Positions 23,751 through 31,669 of a DNA stretch of 64,000 bases are shown here, piece by piece. Every line of letters begins with the position of its first letter. The stretch's first letter is position 1. Below the pieces are notes generated by a model, which was not told the origin of the DNA, did not search any database, and was given only the letters and a program-made list of their open reading frames with translations. A program made the position numbers and the translations under genes. Source of the DNA: Comamonas phosphati (GTDB lineage Bacteria; Pseudomonadota; Gammaproteobacteria; Burkholderiales; Burkholderiaceae_C); the NCBI RefSeq assembly GCF_014637085.1, contig NZ_BMEU01000008.1:1-64000 (forward strand). The letters are read 5' to 3'.

Positions 23751-25206
23751 TGTTGGTGTTGGCGGAGGAGGTTGCGGCGGCCAGCGGCGCAGCCGCACCA
23801 GGAGAGGTGCCGGGAGATGTTCCGGTCAAGGCCAGCTGCAGATCGGTGTCGGCCAGCCAGAAGTCGCGCTGGGCCTCGGCGGCTGCGGCCACGACCTGGG
23901 TGGTGGCCCGGGCCTGGGCCAGCAGCAGCCAGACGCTGGCAAACATGCCGTTGTAGCGGTACACGGTCTCTTCCTGGACCTGGCGTGCCAGGGGCAGGAC
24001 CTCGGCCTGCTGCTGGTGGGCCAGGTCCCAGGCCGTGCGGTAGCGCAGCCAGCTGGTGCGGGCCTCGCTGCGGGCCGTGATGGCGTTTTCGCGCAACAGG
24101 GCCGCGCTGCGCTCCATGCCGGCCCGGGCTCGGCCGCGCGCCGCGCCACCCCAGTCGAAAAGGGGGATGGGCAGCTCCACTTCCCAGCCATGCTTGCCGC
24201 TTTGCTCGCCCGTGGCGCGTTCGGTGCTGCGGTTGTGGGTGTAGGTCAGCCCGATGTCGCCGAACAAGGCATTGACGCCGGCCACTCCATGGCGCTCGGC
24301 CATCACGTCCAGGTCGCGGCGCAGGGCGCGCAGGTCCAGGCGCTCGCGCAGGGCCGTGGCTTCGGCATCCCGGCCCTGGCGCAAATTTTTGGCGCCGGGC
24401 AGGGCGGGCAGCTTTTCGGGCAGCTTGAAGCCGGCCTGCCGGCCCCACAGGCCCATCCAGCGCGCGAGGTTCTCGCGTTCGATCTCGGCCCCAAGGCGGG
24501 CGCGGGCCAGGGCCGCCGTGGATGCCTGCTGGGCCGCGATCTCGCGTGCCTGTTCCAGCTTGTTGAAGTTGCCTATGGCGCCCATGCGGCTGGCCAGCTC
24601 GGCACCCAGGCTTGCGGCTTCGCTCATGCGCTCGTTGGCGGCCAGTACCTGCTGGGCCGCCACGGCGCGCAGCCAGGCCCGGCGCGTGTCGGCCGCCACG
24701 GCCAGCACCTGTTGCGCGACGGTCAGCGTGGCCTGTTCCATCTGCCAGCCTTGCCAGCGCGTGCGCCAGGGCAGGGTGATGATGTCGATCAGGCCGAAGC
24801 TCAGCTGGCGCTCCAGTTCCCGTTCGGTAGCGCTGGTGAAGCGCCCGAAGGTCAGGCTGGGGTTGACCAGGGTGAGAGCGCGCACGCGTTCGGCGTCGCG
24901 TATGCCCAACTCCGCCAGGCGCGCCTGCAGGCCCGGGTTGTTGAGCAGGGCGATGCGCACGGCGGTGTCGGCCTCGACGGGCTGCTCGAGCCATTGCGCG
25001 ATCCGTGCCTTGGCGTCGGCCTGGGTTTGCGGGTCGCTGCCGGGCAGGCGGCTGTCCGCGGGCAGGCGCTGCTCCAGGTGCTTGGCGACCGCGCTGCGCT
25101 GGCCGTCGGCCGACAGACTGGCGCAGCCGGCCAGCACCAGCGCCGTGACCAGTCCGGCCGTCAATCGCATGACAGGTCGCATGGAGTGGGAGGGTTGCAA
25201 CTTCAT
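23737..25206 (-). CDS. TolC-family outer-membrane protein of the copper operon
   Basis: A 489-residue outer-membrane efflux protein. An N-terminal lipoprotein-like signal MRLTAGLVTALVLAGCASLS (lipobox LAGC) is followed by long helical segments with the TolC internal duplication (ALLNNPGLQARLAELGIRDA near residue 87 and ELPIPLFDWGGAARGRARAG near residue 345). Its start overlaps the gene before it by 4 bases. Proteins of this subgroup often occur with periplasmic copper oxidases. No RND or adaptor gene lies beside it, so it may work with a pump encoded elsewhere, or with the RND operon at 14.8-20.8 kb, which already has its own outer-membrane factor. Confidence 0.87.
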   Translation of the reverse strand: MKLQPSHSMRPVMRLTAGLVTALVLAGCASLSADGQRSAVAKHLEQRLPADSRLPGSDPQTQADAKARIAQWLEQPVEADTAVRIALLNNPGLQARLAELGIRDAERVRALTLVNPSLTFGRFTSATERELERQLSFGLIDIITLPWRTRWQGWQMEQATLTVAQQVLAVAADTRRAWLRAVAAQQVLAANERMSEAASLGAELASRMGAIGNFNKLEQAREIAAQQASTAALARARLGAEIERENLARWMGLWGRQAGFKLPEKLPALPGAKNLRQGRDAEATALRERLDLRALRRDLDVMAERHGVAGVNALFGDIGLTYTHNRSTERATGEQSGKHGWEVELPIPLFDWGGAARGRARAGMERSAALLRENAITARSEARTSWLRYRTAWDLAHQQQAEVLPLARQVQEETVYRYNGMFASVWLLLAQARATTQVVAAAAEAQRDFWLADTDLQLALTGTSPGTSPGAAAPLAAATSSANTNNESH

Positions 25207-25601
25207 GGCTGCTCTCCCGGGGGCTGGGGATGGGCATGGTCCGTGGCTGGAGGCATGCCGGGCTCGGGAGCGCCCGCCTGGTTTTTTTCCCAGCGCACGA
25301 TGTCGGCATGGCCGCGCGCAAAGCGGGCCACGGCGGCGTTGGCGGCTTTCCAGTCGCCATCGGCATTCACGACCACTTTGCCCGCGGCCATGGGTGCCGC
25401 CGTCAGCGGGCGGGTAGGTGCTGCGGGGTCAAACAGCGGGGCTGGTTGTGACGTTGCGGCCTCTGCGGCTGCAGGGACCGGGTCTGCCGACTGGGCGGCA
25501 TGCAGAGGCAGGGCTGAGATTCCCAGGGCCCAGGCCGTCGCAGCGGCAAGCAGCCTCGGGGACGGAGCCCGGAATGAATGGGGGGAACGCGCAGGGCGCA
25601 T
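25203..25601 (-). CDS. Hypothetical periplasmic protein, first gene of the copper operon
   Basis: A 132-residue protein with an N-terminal signal sequence (LLAAATAWALGISALPLHAA), a Pro/Ala-rich linker and a conserved-looking C-terminal part (VNADGDWKAANAAVARFARG, HADIVRWEK) ending in a His/Pro-rich tail. I do not recognise a named domain. Its stop overlaps the TolC-like start by 4 bases, so it is coupled to the copper operon and presumably acts in the same process. Confidence 0.7.
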   Translation of the reverse strand: MRPARSPHSFRAPSPRLLAAATAWALGISALPLHAAQSADPVPAAAEAATSQPAPLFDPAAPTRPLTAAPMAAGKVVVNADGDWKAANAAVARFARGHADIVRWEKNQAGAPEPGMPPATDHAHPQPPGEQP

Positions 25602-25707
25602 GGTGTCTTCCTGAAAACATGAAAAGGATCACGTTCCGCAGGCGGCTGGCATTGCATGGTTTGCTGTCTGGGGCCAGATAAGGCTCAAACGTAGCAGTGG
25701 CAAGCGT

Positions 25708-25717
25708 TGGCAGCTAT
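25708..25717 (+). repeat. Short dispersed element with TGGCAGCTAT core (copy 1)
   Basis: AAGCGTTGGCAGCTATGAAAA lies between the copper operon and the His/Cys-rich protein gene. Similar cores occur at 30879-30888, 52534-52543 and 37962-37971, each flanked by a GCG-type trinucleotide on one side and a T- or A-rich tail on the other. Confidence 0.5.
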
Positions 25718-25749
25718 GAAAATTGCGGACGCACCAAGGGTATGGGCGT

Positions 25750-26175
25750 TCAGGAGATGGGTGGCTTGGTGACCTGCTCGGGTGCCGCGCTGGCAAAGCG
25801 GGTGTGGGCGGTTGCGTTCAGGCCGGCTTCGGGGGCGAGGCCCGGGAGCTCCGGCAAGGCCGGGTCGGCCAGCGCCGAGTGGCAGATGCCGCAGGCGCTG
25901 CATGAGTGGCCCGAATGGCTGGCACAGCCCTGGCTGGAATCGGCCTCGGTCCTGCTGCAATGCTCCGCATCCTGGGCTACCTGCATGTCTTCGTGCACGG
26001 CGTGGCCTGCGTGCATGTCATGCGCGGCATGCATGTCGGCGGCCAGGGCCGCAACAGCCAGGGTGCCATTTGCGCCGGCACCGTGCGGCGCAGTCAGGCC
26101 CGTGGCCATGGCGTCGCCCAGCAGGCCGCGGGCGGCCAGCAGCAAAACCATGAAGAGGGCGAGAAAACGACGCAT
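25750..26175 (-). CDS. His/Cys-rich small exported protein near the metal-resistance genes
   Basis: A 141-residue protein. Residues 1-18 (MRRFLALFMVLLLAARGL) look like a signal peptide. A central region rich in Met and His (ADMHAAHDMHAGHAVHEDM) and a Cys/His cluster (CASHSGHSCSACGICHSAL) follow. The latter resembles DUF2946/CopL-type proteins found next to copper genes, so periplasmic metal binding is likely. The ATG at 26175 starts the signal; an open frame upstream runs into a dispersed repeat. It lies between the copper operon and the P-type ATPase, on the same strand as both. The family assignment is tentative. Confidence 0.65.
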   Translation of the reverse strand: MRRFLALFMVLLLAARGLLGDAMATGLTAPHGAGANGTLAVAALAADMHAAHDMHAGHAVHEDMQVAQDAEHCSRTEADSSQGCASHSGHSCSACGICHSALADPALPELPGLAPEAGLNATAHTRFASAAPEQVTKPPIS

Positions 26176-26193
26176 GCCGCAATGATACTGGCA

Positions 26194-26270
26194 ACCCCCT
26201 GAGCCGCTTCGCGGCTTCCCCCAAGGGGGACGACAGCCTTTGCTGCGAGGCGGCCCTTGCTGGCTGTCCC
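26194..26270. repeat. Dispersed intergenic repeat, copy A
   Basis: CCCCCTGAGCCGCTTCGCGG, then a C-run/G-run hairpin and GCGAGGCGGCCCTTGCTGGC. The same arrangement occurs at 28929-29012 and, inverted, at 57512-57596. It contains two hairpin-forming parts (GCCGC/GCGGC and CCCCC/GGGGG) and lies between the P-type ATPase and the His/Cys-rich protein. Confidence 0.75.
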
Positions 26271-26341
26271 GCACATGAAGCACGCCAGTTTCATCGGCTA
26301 TGCCATGAAAATTGGCTGGGAGAAGAGGACGGGGTTGAGGG

Positions 26342-28408
26342 TCAAGCTTTCCAGTGCCGCAGGCGCAGGCCGTTGGCCACGACCAGCAGGCTCACGCCCG
26401 TGTCGGCCAGCACGGCCAGCCACATGCTGGCATTGCCGCTGACGGCCAGCGCGAGGAAGGCCAGCTTGATGCCAAGGGCCAGGCCGATGTTCTGCCACAG
26501 CACCTTGTGGGCGCGCCTGGAGAGGTCGACCACTTCGGGAATGCGGCGCAGGTCGTCGTTCATCAGCACCACATCGGCGGTTTCCATGGCCATGCCCGTG
26601 GCATGCATGCCGCCCATGGCAATGCCGGTATCGGCCTTGGCCAGGGCCGGCGCATCGTTGATGCCGTCGCCCGCCATGGCCGTGGGGCCGATGTCGCGCT
26701 GCATCTGCGCCAGCGTGGCGAGCTTGTCCTCGGGCAGCATGTTGCCGCGCGCATCGGTGATGCCGGCCTCGGCAGCCAAGGCGCGCACGGTGGCGGTGTT
26801 GTCGCCGCTCAGCACCACGGGCTTGAGGCCCAGGGCCAGCAGCCGGACCACGGCCTCGCGGGCCTGGGGGCGCAGCGGGTCGGCCACGGCAAACAGCGCC
26901 TGCACGCCCCGGCTGTTGGCCAGCAGCGTGACCGTGCGGCCTTGCTCCTCCTGCCGGATCAGCGCGGCCTTGAGGATGCCTGTCTCCCAGCCTTGCTCGT
27001 CCACCCAGCGCAGATTGGCCAGCGTCCAGGTTTCGCCCCGGATCCGGGCCTGCACGCCGCGTCCGGGCAGGGCCTGCAGCGACTGGGCTGCATCGAAAGC
27101 GTGGCCGACCTGCTCGGCCAGGCCAGCCGCAATGGCGCGCGAGACCGGGTGGTCCGAGCGCGAAGCCAGCGCATAGGCGCGCCGGGCCATGGCGTTCGCC
27201 GGAGCCTGGTTCCAGGCCTGCCAGTCCGCCAGCCTGGGCGTGCCCCTGGTCAGCGTGCCGGTCTTGTCGAGCGCGATGGCCTTGAGTTGGCGGGCGCTTT
27301 CCAGCGCGCTGCCGCCCTTGATCAGGATGCCGCGCCTGGCGGCGGCCGTGAGCGCGCTGACCACGGTGACGGGCGTGGACAGCACCAGCGCGCAGGGGCA
27401 GGCGATGACCAGCAAGGCCAGCGCCTGGTAGGCGGCCTGATGCCAGCTCCAGTCCATGACCCAGGGCGCCAGCAGGCCCAGCGCAATGGCCAGCACCAGC
27501 ACGATGGGGGTGTAGACCTGGGCGAAGCGGTCCACAAAGCGCTGCGTGGGCGCCTTGGAGGCCTGGGCCTGTTCGACGGCGTGGACGATGCGCGCGATCA
27601 GGCTGTCGCCCGCCGGTGCCGTGACGCGCATATGCAGCTCGCCATCCTGGTTGATGCTGCCGGCGTACAGCGCATCGCCTGGGCCCTTGTGGGCCAGGGC
27701 GCTTTCGCCGGTGATGGGGGCCTGGTCCACCGAGCTCTCGCCTTCGGTGATCTCTCCGTCCAGCGGCACGCGTGCGCCCGGCGCCACGCACAGCACGGAG
27801 CCCGGCGGCACCTGGCTGGCCGCCATGCGCCGCGTGCTGCCGTCGGGCTGCAGCACATCGGCGGTCTCGGGGGCCAGCTGCAGCAGCTTGCGGATGGCCA
27901 TGCGGGCCTTGTCCAGGGCCTGCTCCTCGATGCGCTCGGCGGCGGCATAGAGGGCCATGACCATGGCGGCCTCGGGCCACTGGCCGATGATGAAGGCGCC
28001 GGTCACGGCCACCGTCATCAGCGCATGAATGCCCAGGTGCAGGCGCAGCAGATCGCGCAGGCCCGCCTTGTAGACGCCCAGGCCGGCCAGGGCGATGGCC
28101 GCCACGGCCAGGCCCATGCCCAGATAGTGGAGCAGGCCGGCGTAGGTGGCGCTGCCGTTGCCGCCGAACCAGTGGCAGGCCTCGGCCGCCAGTGCGGTGC
28201 CCAGCGCGGCATAGATGCGCGGCCAGTCGGGCAGCAAGCCGTGGCCGTGGCTGGCGTGGTCATGGTCATGGGCATGAGGAGCGGGCGCTGCAGCCAGGCT
28301 GAAGGGCGCGCAGCAACCTGCGCCGCAGGAGGCGTCCGCTTGGGAAGGCGCCGCACGCGGCATTGGGCCTGGCAATGCACTGGAAGGGGTTGGGTATTCC
28401 TGGTTCAT
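26342..28408 (-). CDS. Zn/Cd/Pb-type P1B-ATPase (heavy-metal exporter)
   Basis: A 688-residue P1B-type ATPase. It lacks the usual N-terminal HMA domain and has instead a Cys cluster (CGAGCC, residues 28-33) and a His-rich stretch (PHAHDHDHASHGHG, 44-57). Catalytic parts: TGES near 233, CPC at 337-339, phosphorylated D381 in DKTGTLTRG, and AGDGINDAPALAKAD near 560. In the last helices GIKLAFLALA and LADTG supply the Lys and Asp of Zn/Cd/Pb (ZntA/CadA) pumps. Copper specificity is therefore unlikely despite the neighbouring copper genes. The divergent CadR-type regulator and a MerR-type promoter drive it. Because that promoter lies almost on the ATG, an internal start at 28363 is possible. Confidence 0.92.
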   Translation of the reverse strand: MNQEYPTPSSALPGPMPRAAPSQADASCGAGCCAPFSLAAAPAPHAHDHDHASHGHGLLPDWPRIYAALGTALAAEACHWFGGNGSATYAGLLHYLGMGLAVAAIALAGLGVYKAGLRDLLRLHLGIHALMTVAVTGAFIIGQWPEAAMVMALYAAAERIEEQALDKARMAIRKLLQLAPETADVLQPDGSTRRMAASQVPPGSVLCVAPGARVPLDGEITEGESSVDQAPITGESALAHKGPGDALYAGSINQDGELHMRVTAPAGDSLIARIVHAVEQAQASKAPTQRFVDRFAQVYTPIVLVLAIALGLLAPWVMDWSWHQAAYQALALLVIACPCALVLSTPVTVVSALTAAARRGILIKGGSALESARQLKAIALDKTGTLTRGTPRLADWQAWNQAPANAMARRAYALASRSDHPVSRAIAAGLAEQVGHAFDAAQSLQALPGRGVQARIRGETWTLANLRWVDEQGWETGILKAALIRQEEQGRTVTLLANSRGVQALFAVADPLRPQAREAVVRLLALGLKPVVLSGDNTATVRALAAEAGITDARGNMLPEDKLATLAQMQRDIGPTAMAGDGINDAPALAKADTGIAMGGMHATGMAMETADVVLMNDDLRRIPEVVDLSRRAHKVLWQNIGLALGIKLAFLALAVSGNASMWLAVLADTGVSLLVVANGLRLRHWKA

Positions 28409-28414
28409 GGCAGT

Positions 28415-28445
28415 ATTGAAAACAATAAAGTCACTTCAAGGTCAA
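28415..28445 (-). promoter_or_regulatory. MerR-family promoter of the P-type ATPase with 19-bp spacer
   Basis: On the minus strand TTGACC (28440-28445) and TTCAAT (28415-28420) are separated by 19 bp, the over-long spacer typical of promoters activated by MerR/CadR proteins through DNA distortion. An imperfect dyad (CCTTGAAG...CTTTATTG) fills the spacer. The ATPase ATG at 28408 is only 7 bases beyond the -10 element. The divergent regulator starts 3 bases from the -35. Confidence 0.75.
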
Positions 28446-28447
28446 GC

Positions 28448-28924
28448 ATGTCCGGCGAAGAACTCCAAATACCGCGCTGGCGCATTGGCGAAGCTGCCAG
28501 GCGCTCGGGCGTGGCCGCGCCCAATATCCGCTACTACGAGCGCGAGCAGCTGCTGCCGCCCGGTGCGCGCGAGGACAATCAATACCGCCTCTACAGCGAC
28601 GGCGATCTGCACCGGCTGCGTTTCATCCGCCTGTGCCGCGCCATGGACATGTCGCTGGATGAAGTGCGCATGCTGCTGGCGCTGGACGGTGCGCGCAAGG
28701 CCGACTGCGTGGCGGCGCGCGAAACGCTGGACGCGCACCTAGAGCATGTCCACGAGCGCCTGCGGGAGCTGCGGGCGCTGGAGCATGAACTCGAGCATCT
28801 GCGCAGCCAGTGCGACGGCACGGACAGCTACTGCCACATCATCGAAGCCCTGCATGCCCAGGCCGACGAGCCCTTGCCCGAGTCCTTGCACGGCAATGTG
28901 GCGGCAGGCAAGCGGCATGTCTGA
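28448..28924 (+). CDS. cadR: CadR/PbrR-type MerR-family metal regulator
   Basis: A 158-residue MerR-family regulator. The winged helix (WRIGEAARRSGVAAPNIRYY, residues 11-30) is followed by the dimerisation helix and a metal loop. Cys residues at 87, 122 and 129 have exactly the spacing of CadR Cys77/112/119, and His97 and His100 correspond to CadR His87/90. It therefore most likely senses Cd(II), Zn(II) or Pb(II) and activates the divergent P1B-ATPase. The ATG at 28448 was chosen because the helix-turn-helix begins near there and the promoter lies just upstream. The C-terminus keeps a His (GKRHV). Confidence 0.92.
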   Translation: MSGEELQIPRWRIGEAARRSGVAAPNIRYYEREQLLPPGAREDNQYRLYSDGDLHRLRFIRLCRAMDMSLDEVRMLLALDGARKADCVAARETLDAHLEHVHERLRELRALEHELEHLRSQCDGTDSYCHIIEALHAQADEPLPESLHGNVAAGKRHV

Positions 28925-28928
28925 AATA

Positions 28929-29012
28929 CCTCCCCCTGTGCCGCTGCGCGGCTTTCCCCCAAGGGGACCGACGGCCTTTGCTGCGGGGCGGCCCTTGCTG
29001 GCCTTCTCACGC
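28929..29012. repeat. Dispersed intergenic repeat, copy B
   Basis: CCTCCCCCTGTGCCGCTGCG, a hairpin with CCCCCAAGGGG, then TGCGGGGCGGCCCTTGCTGG. It matches copies at 26194-26270 and 57512-57596. It directly follows the cadR stop and precedes the MCE operon. Confidence 0.75.
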
Positions 29013-29062
29013 TTGGAGTGCGCGCCTGCTGCTGTACTGGTTGTGGGAGCTATCATTTCGAC

Positions 29063-29866
29063 ATGAGCTGGAGCGAGATTACCCTGCGCACATCAAGCCG
29101 CCTGCAGGCGGCTCTGGGCCGGCATGCGCTGGCGTGGTGGCGCAGCATTGACCTGGCTGCCGTGATGCTGGTGCTGGTGCTCTCGCCATCGAGCCATGGG
29201 CGCGGTGCGCGTACCCTGATGGCGCGGCAGCTCTATGTGCAGACGGCGCCCATCCTCATCGGGTTCACCGTGCTGGCCGCCTTGCTGTGTGCCGTGATTG
29301 CGCGCATCGTGATCGTCACGGCACAAAGCTATGGACTGTCGCGTTATGCCTTGGGCCTGGTGGTGCGGGTTATGGTGATCGAGCTGATTCCGCTCACGGC
29401 CGCGCTGTTCGTTGCCATGCGCTGCACCATTCCGGCCGGCGTGCAGGTGGTGCAGATGCGCATCAGCGGCCAGTTGGCTGAGTGGAAGGAGCGGGGCATA
29501 GACCCGATCCGCGCCGCCCTGGTGCCGCGCGCGGCGGCCGGAGTGTTTGCGGCCATCACGCTGGCTGCGCTGAGCTGCGCGGTGGCACTGTTCACCGTGT
29601 ACCTCAGCGTGTACGGTTTCAGCCTGGCGGGTTTCGGCATCTACACGCGGGTGTTCGGCCAGGTCTTCACGCCGTCGCTGACCTTGGTGTTCGTGCTCAA
29701 GACCTGGTTCTTCAGCCTGACCGTGGCCATCATGCCCATGGCTTCGGCGCTTTACATGCCGCTGTCGCGCCGGCGCCAGGCCGGCGAGGAGCTGGGCGGT
29801 TTCGCGCGCATGTTTGCCGTGCTGCTGCTGATCGAAGTGGTCTCTCTCATGGGCAACTATTACTGA
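29063..29866 (+). CDS. MlaE-family ABC transporter permease
   Basis: A 267-residue inner-membrane permease of the MlaE (DUF140) family, with five or six hydrophobic segments. The family core RCTIPAGVQVVQMRISGQLAEW with LVPRAAAGVFAAITLAALSC is present around residues 114-175. Known systems move phospholipids between the inner and outer membranes together with an ATPase and an MCE protein. The ATG at 29063 begins the homologous part. It is followed after 13 bases by an MCE gene, but no ATPase gene is present, which is unusual for this family. Confidence 0.85.
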   Translation: MSWSEITLRTSSRLQAALGRHALAWWRSIDLAAVMLVLVLSPSSHGRGARTLMARQLYVQTAPILIGFTVLAALLCAVIARIVIVTAQSYGLSRYALGLVVRVMVIELIPLTAALFVAMRCTIPAGVQVVQMRISGQLAEWKERGIDPIRAALVPRAAAGVFAAITLAALSCAVALFTVYLSVYGFSLAGFGIYTRVFGQVFTPSLTLVFVLKTWFFSLTVAIMPMASALYMPLSRRRQAGEELGGFARMFAVLLLIEVVSLMGNYY

Positions 29867-29879
29867 TGAAGGGATCGAC

Positions 29880-30824
29880 ATGACGGACACGCCGGAGGAA
29901 TTGCTGGGCCTGCAGCCTGTGGCGCATCTGCGTGCCAAGGCGACGGCGCTGCTGCTGTTCACGCTGGGCCTGATTCTGGCGGCCGTGCTGTACCTGCTGT
30001 ATGCGCGCGGCGTGTTTGAGCCCACGGAGCTGCTGGTGCTGACGGCCGACGATTCCCAGGGCGTGACCGCCGGCATGGACATGACTTTCTCGGGCTTTCC
30101 CATAGGCCGCGTGCGCAAGATGGAACTGGCCGAAGACGGCTCGGTGCGCATTCTGGTCGATGTGGCTAAAAAGGAGGCCCACTGGCTGCGCGAGTCCAGC
30201 GTGTTCACGCTGGTCAAGGGCCTTGTGGGCGGTACCACCATCAAGGCCTACAGCGGCATCATGAGCGATCCGCCGCTGCCGCCGAATTCGGTGCGTCCGG
30301 TGCTCAGTGGCGACGCTACGTCCGAGCTGCCGCAGATTCTCAGTTCGGCCAAGGAAGTACTGTCCAACGTGGCGCAGCTGACGGCGCAGGATTCGGCGCT
30401 GGGCGGATCGTTGAACGAGGTGCGCAAGCTGGCCGAGCGCATGCAGGGGCAGGGCGGTGCCCTCGGGGTGGTCCTCGGGAGCGACGAGGAGGCCAGGAAA
30501 GTACTGGTGCTGGTGGAGAGGGCCAACTCGGTGCTCTCGCGCATGGACCGCATGGTGGCCCGGGCCGACAGCCAGGTCTTCGATGCCAACGGCGTCATGC
30601 CGCAGCTCAACGGCCTGCTGGCCGATACGCGCCGGACTCTGGCCAAGGTTGACGCCGTGTTGGCCGAGGCGCAGGCCGTGGGCTCCAACGCCCGCGAGGC
30701 CACGACGGATCTGGGCGCCTTGCGCGCCGAGGTGGAGAGCAACCTCATGCGCCTGGAATCCGTGCTCAACGATCTGCAGCGCAAATGGCCTTTCGCCCAT
30801 AAGCCGGAGCTCAAATTGCCATGA
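29880..30824 (+). CDS. MCE-domain (MlaD-like) membrane-anchored protein
   Basis: A 314-residue protein with an N-terminal membrane anchor (ATALLLFTLGLILAAVLYLL, residues about 21-40) and one MCE domain (LLVLTADDSQGVTAGMDMTF onward, residues 50-125, including GFPIGRVRKMEL). A long predicted helical/coiled-coil C-terminal region follows (residues 145-300). Known role of MCE proteins: a periplasmic lipid-carrying ring or tunnel. It sits between the MlaE-like permease and a lipoprotein whose start overlaps its stop by 4 bases, consistent with an inner-to-outer-membrane lipid transport complex. Confidence 0.88.
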   Translation: MTDTPEELLGLQPVAHLRAKATALLLFTLGLILAAVLYLLYARGVFEPTELLVLTADDSQGVTAGMDMTFSGFPIGRVRKMELAEDGSVRILVDVAKKEAHWLRESSVFTLVKGLVGGTTIKAYSGIMSDPPLPPNSVRPVLSGDATSELPQILSSAKEVLSNVAQLTAQDSALGGSLNEVRKLAERMQGQGGALGVVLGSDEEARKVLVLVERANSVLSRMDRMVARADSQVFDANGVMPQLNGLLADTRRTLAKVDAVLAEAQAVGSNAREATTDLGALRAEVESNLMRLESVLNDLQRKWPFAHKPELKLP

Positions 30825-31540
30825 TGTGCGCAATCAAATTACGGGAAAAAAGCGTGATAGGCCTTGCTGCACGGGCGGTGGCAGCTATCGGTTTTGTTTT
30901 TTTGGCCGGTTGCGGCAACCAGCCGCCCGCGCCCGATTGGGCCGTCAACGCCGAAGCCGCGGCCCAGAGGGCCAGCACGGCCTATCTGCAAGGCCAGCCA
31001 AGAATCGAGAGCCTGCAGTGGCAAAAGGCCAGGGCGTCGGTCGCCAGCACCGGACGTACCGATCTGGCCGCCCGCATGGAGCTGATACGTTGCGCCACCC
31101 AGGTCGCCAGCCTGGAATGGGACGATTGCCCGACCTTCCAGGCGCTGCAGCCGGATGCAGCGGCGCCGGAACAGGCCTATGCCCGGTATCTGAATGCCAG
31201 GCCGCGAGCGGGGGACGCGGGCCTGCTGCCCAAGGAACAGCAGGCCGCCGCCAGACATATTGCCGCCCAAGCGGCTAGCGCACCGCTGACCGCTGGCGAG
31301 GTGCGGCAGATGACGGGTGCGGGTGACCCGCTGTCCCGCCTGCTGGCTGCGGCCGTGCTGCTGCGTGCGGGCAATGCCTCGCCAGAGCTGCTGCAGGCCG
31401 GCGTGGACCTCGCTTCGGCCCAGGGCTGGCGGCGCGCGCTCATGGCCTGGCTGCTGCTGCAGGCCAAGGCGGCCGAACGCATGGGGGATGCGGATATGGC
31501 AGCCCATATCCATCGCCGCCTGGAGCTGCTGCAAAAGTGA
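30821..31540 (+). CDS. Lipoprotein of the MCE operon, unknown function
   Basis: A 239-residue protein with a lipoprotein signal (AVAAIGFVFLAGCGNQ, lipobox LAGC near residue 31). The mature part is helical and Ala-rich, with short repeats resembling TPR-like packing (LLAAAVLLRAGNASPELLQA, AAERMGDADMAAHIHRRLEL). No named domain is recognised; it does not look like the ABC auxiliary lipoprotein MlaC or PqiC. Its ATG overlaps the MCE gene stop. The signal-peptide region overlaps a short dispersed element (TGGCAGCTAT at 30879-30888). Confidence 0.75.
   Translation: MMCAIKLREKSVIGLAARAVAAIGFVFLAGCGNQPPAPDWAVNAEAAAQRASTAYLQGQPRIESLQWQKARASVASTGRTDLAARMELIRCATQVASLEWDDCPTFQALQPDAAAPEQAYARYLNARPRAGDAGLLPKEQQAAARHIAAQAASAPLTAGEVRQMTGAGDPLSRLLAAAVLLRAGNASPELLQAGVDLASAQGWRRALMAWLLLQAKAAERMGDADMAAHIHRRLELLQK
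30879..30888 (+). repeat. Short dispersed element with TGGCAGCTAT core (copy 2)
   Basis: GCGGTGGCAGCTATCGGTTT lies inside the signal-peptide coding region of the lipoprotein gene. The core is identical to that at 25708-25717. Confidence 0.5.
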
Positions 31541-31669
31541 ACACTGCTGCTGGATGCGGCCGGCTCCCTGCCGGCTCGGTCAATTGCTTTGAGGATTCAA
31601 AAAGAAGAGCGTGCTTCGTATGGCTGGCCGGAGATCCACGCCGATTCGACTTTGAATTGCTGGCAGAGG

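Noticed and set aside
26354-28924. An 856-codon plus-strand frame ending in the CadR sequence
   Set aside because: Only the last 158 codons are real (cadR from 28448). The rest is the antisense of the P-type ATPase.
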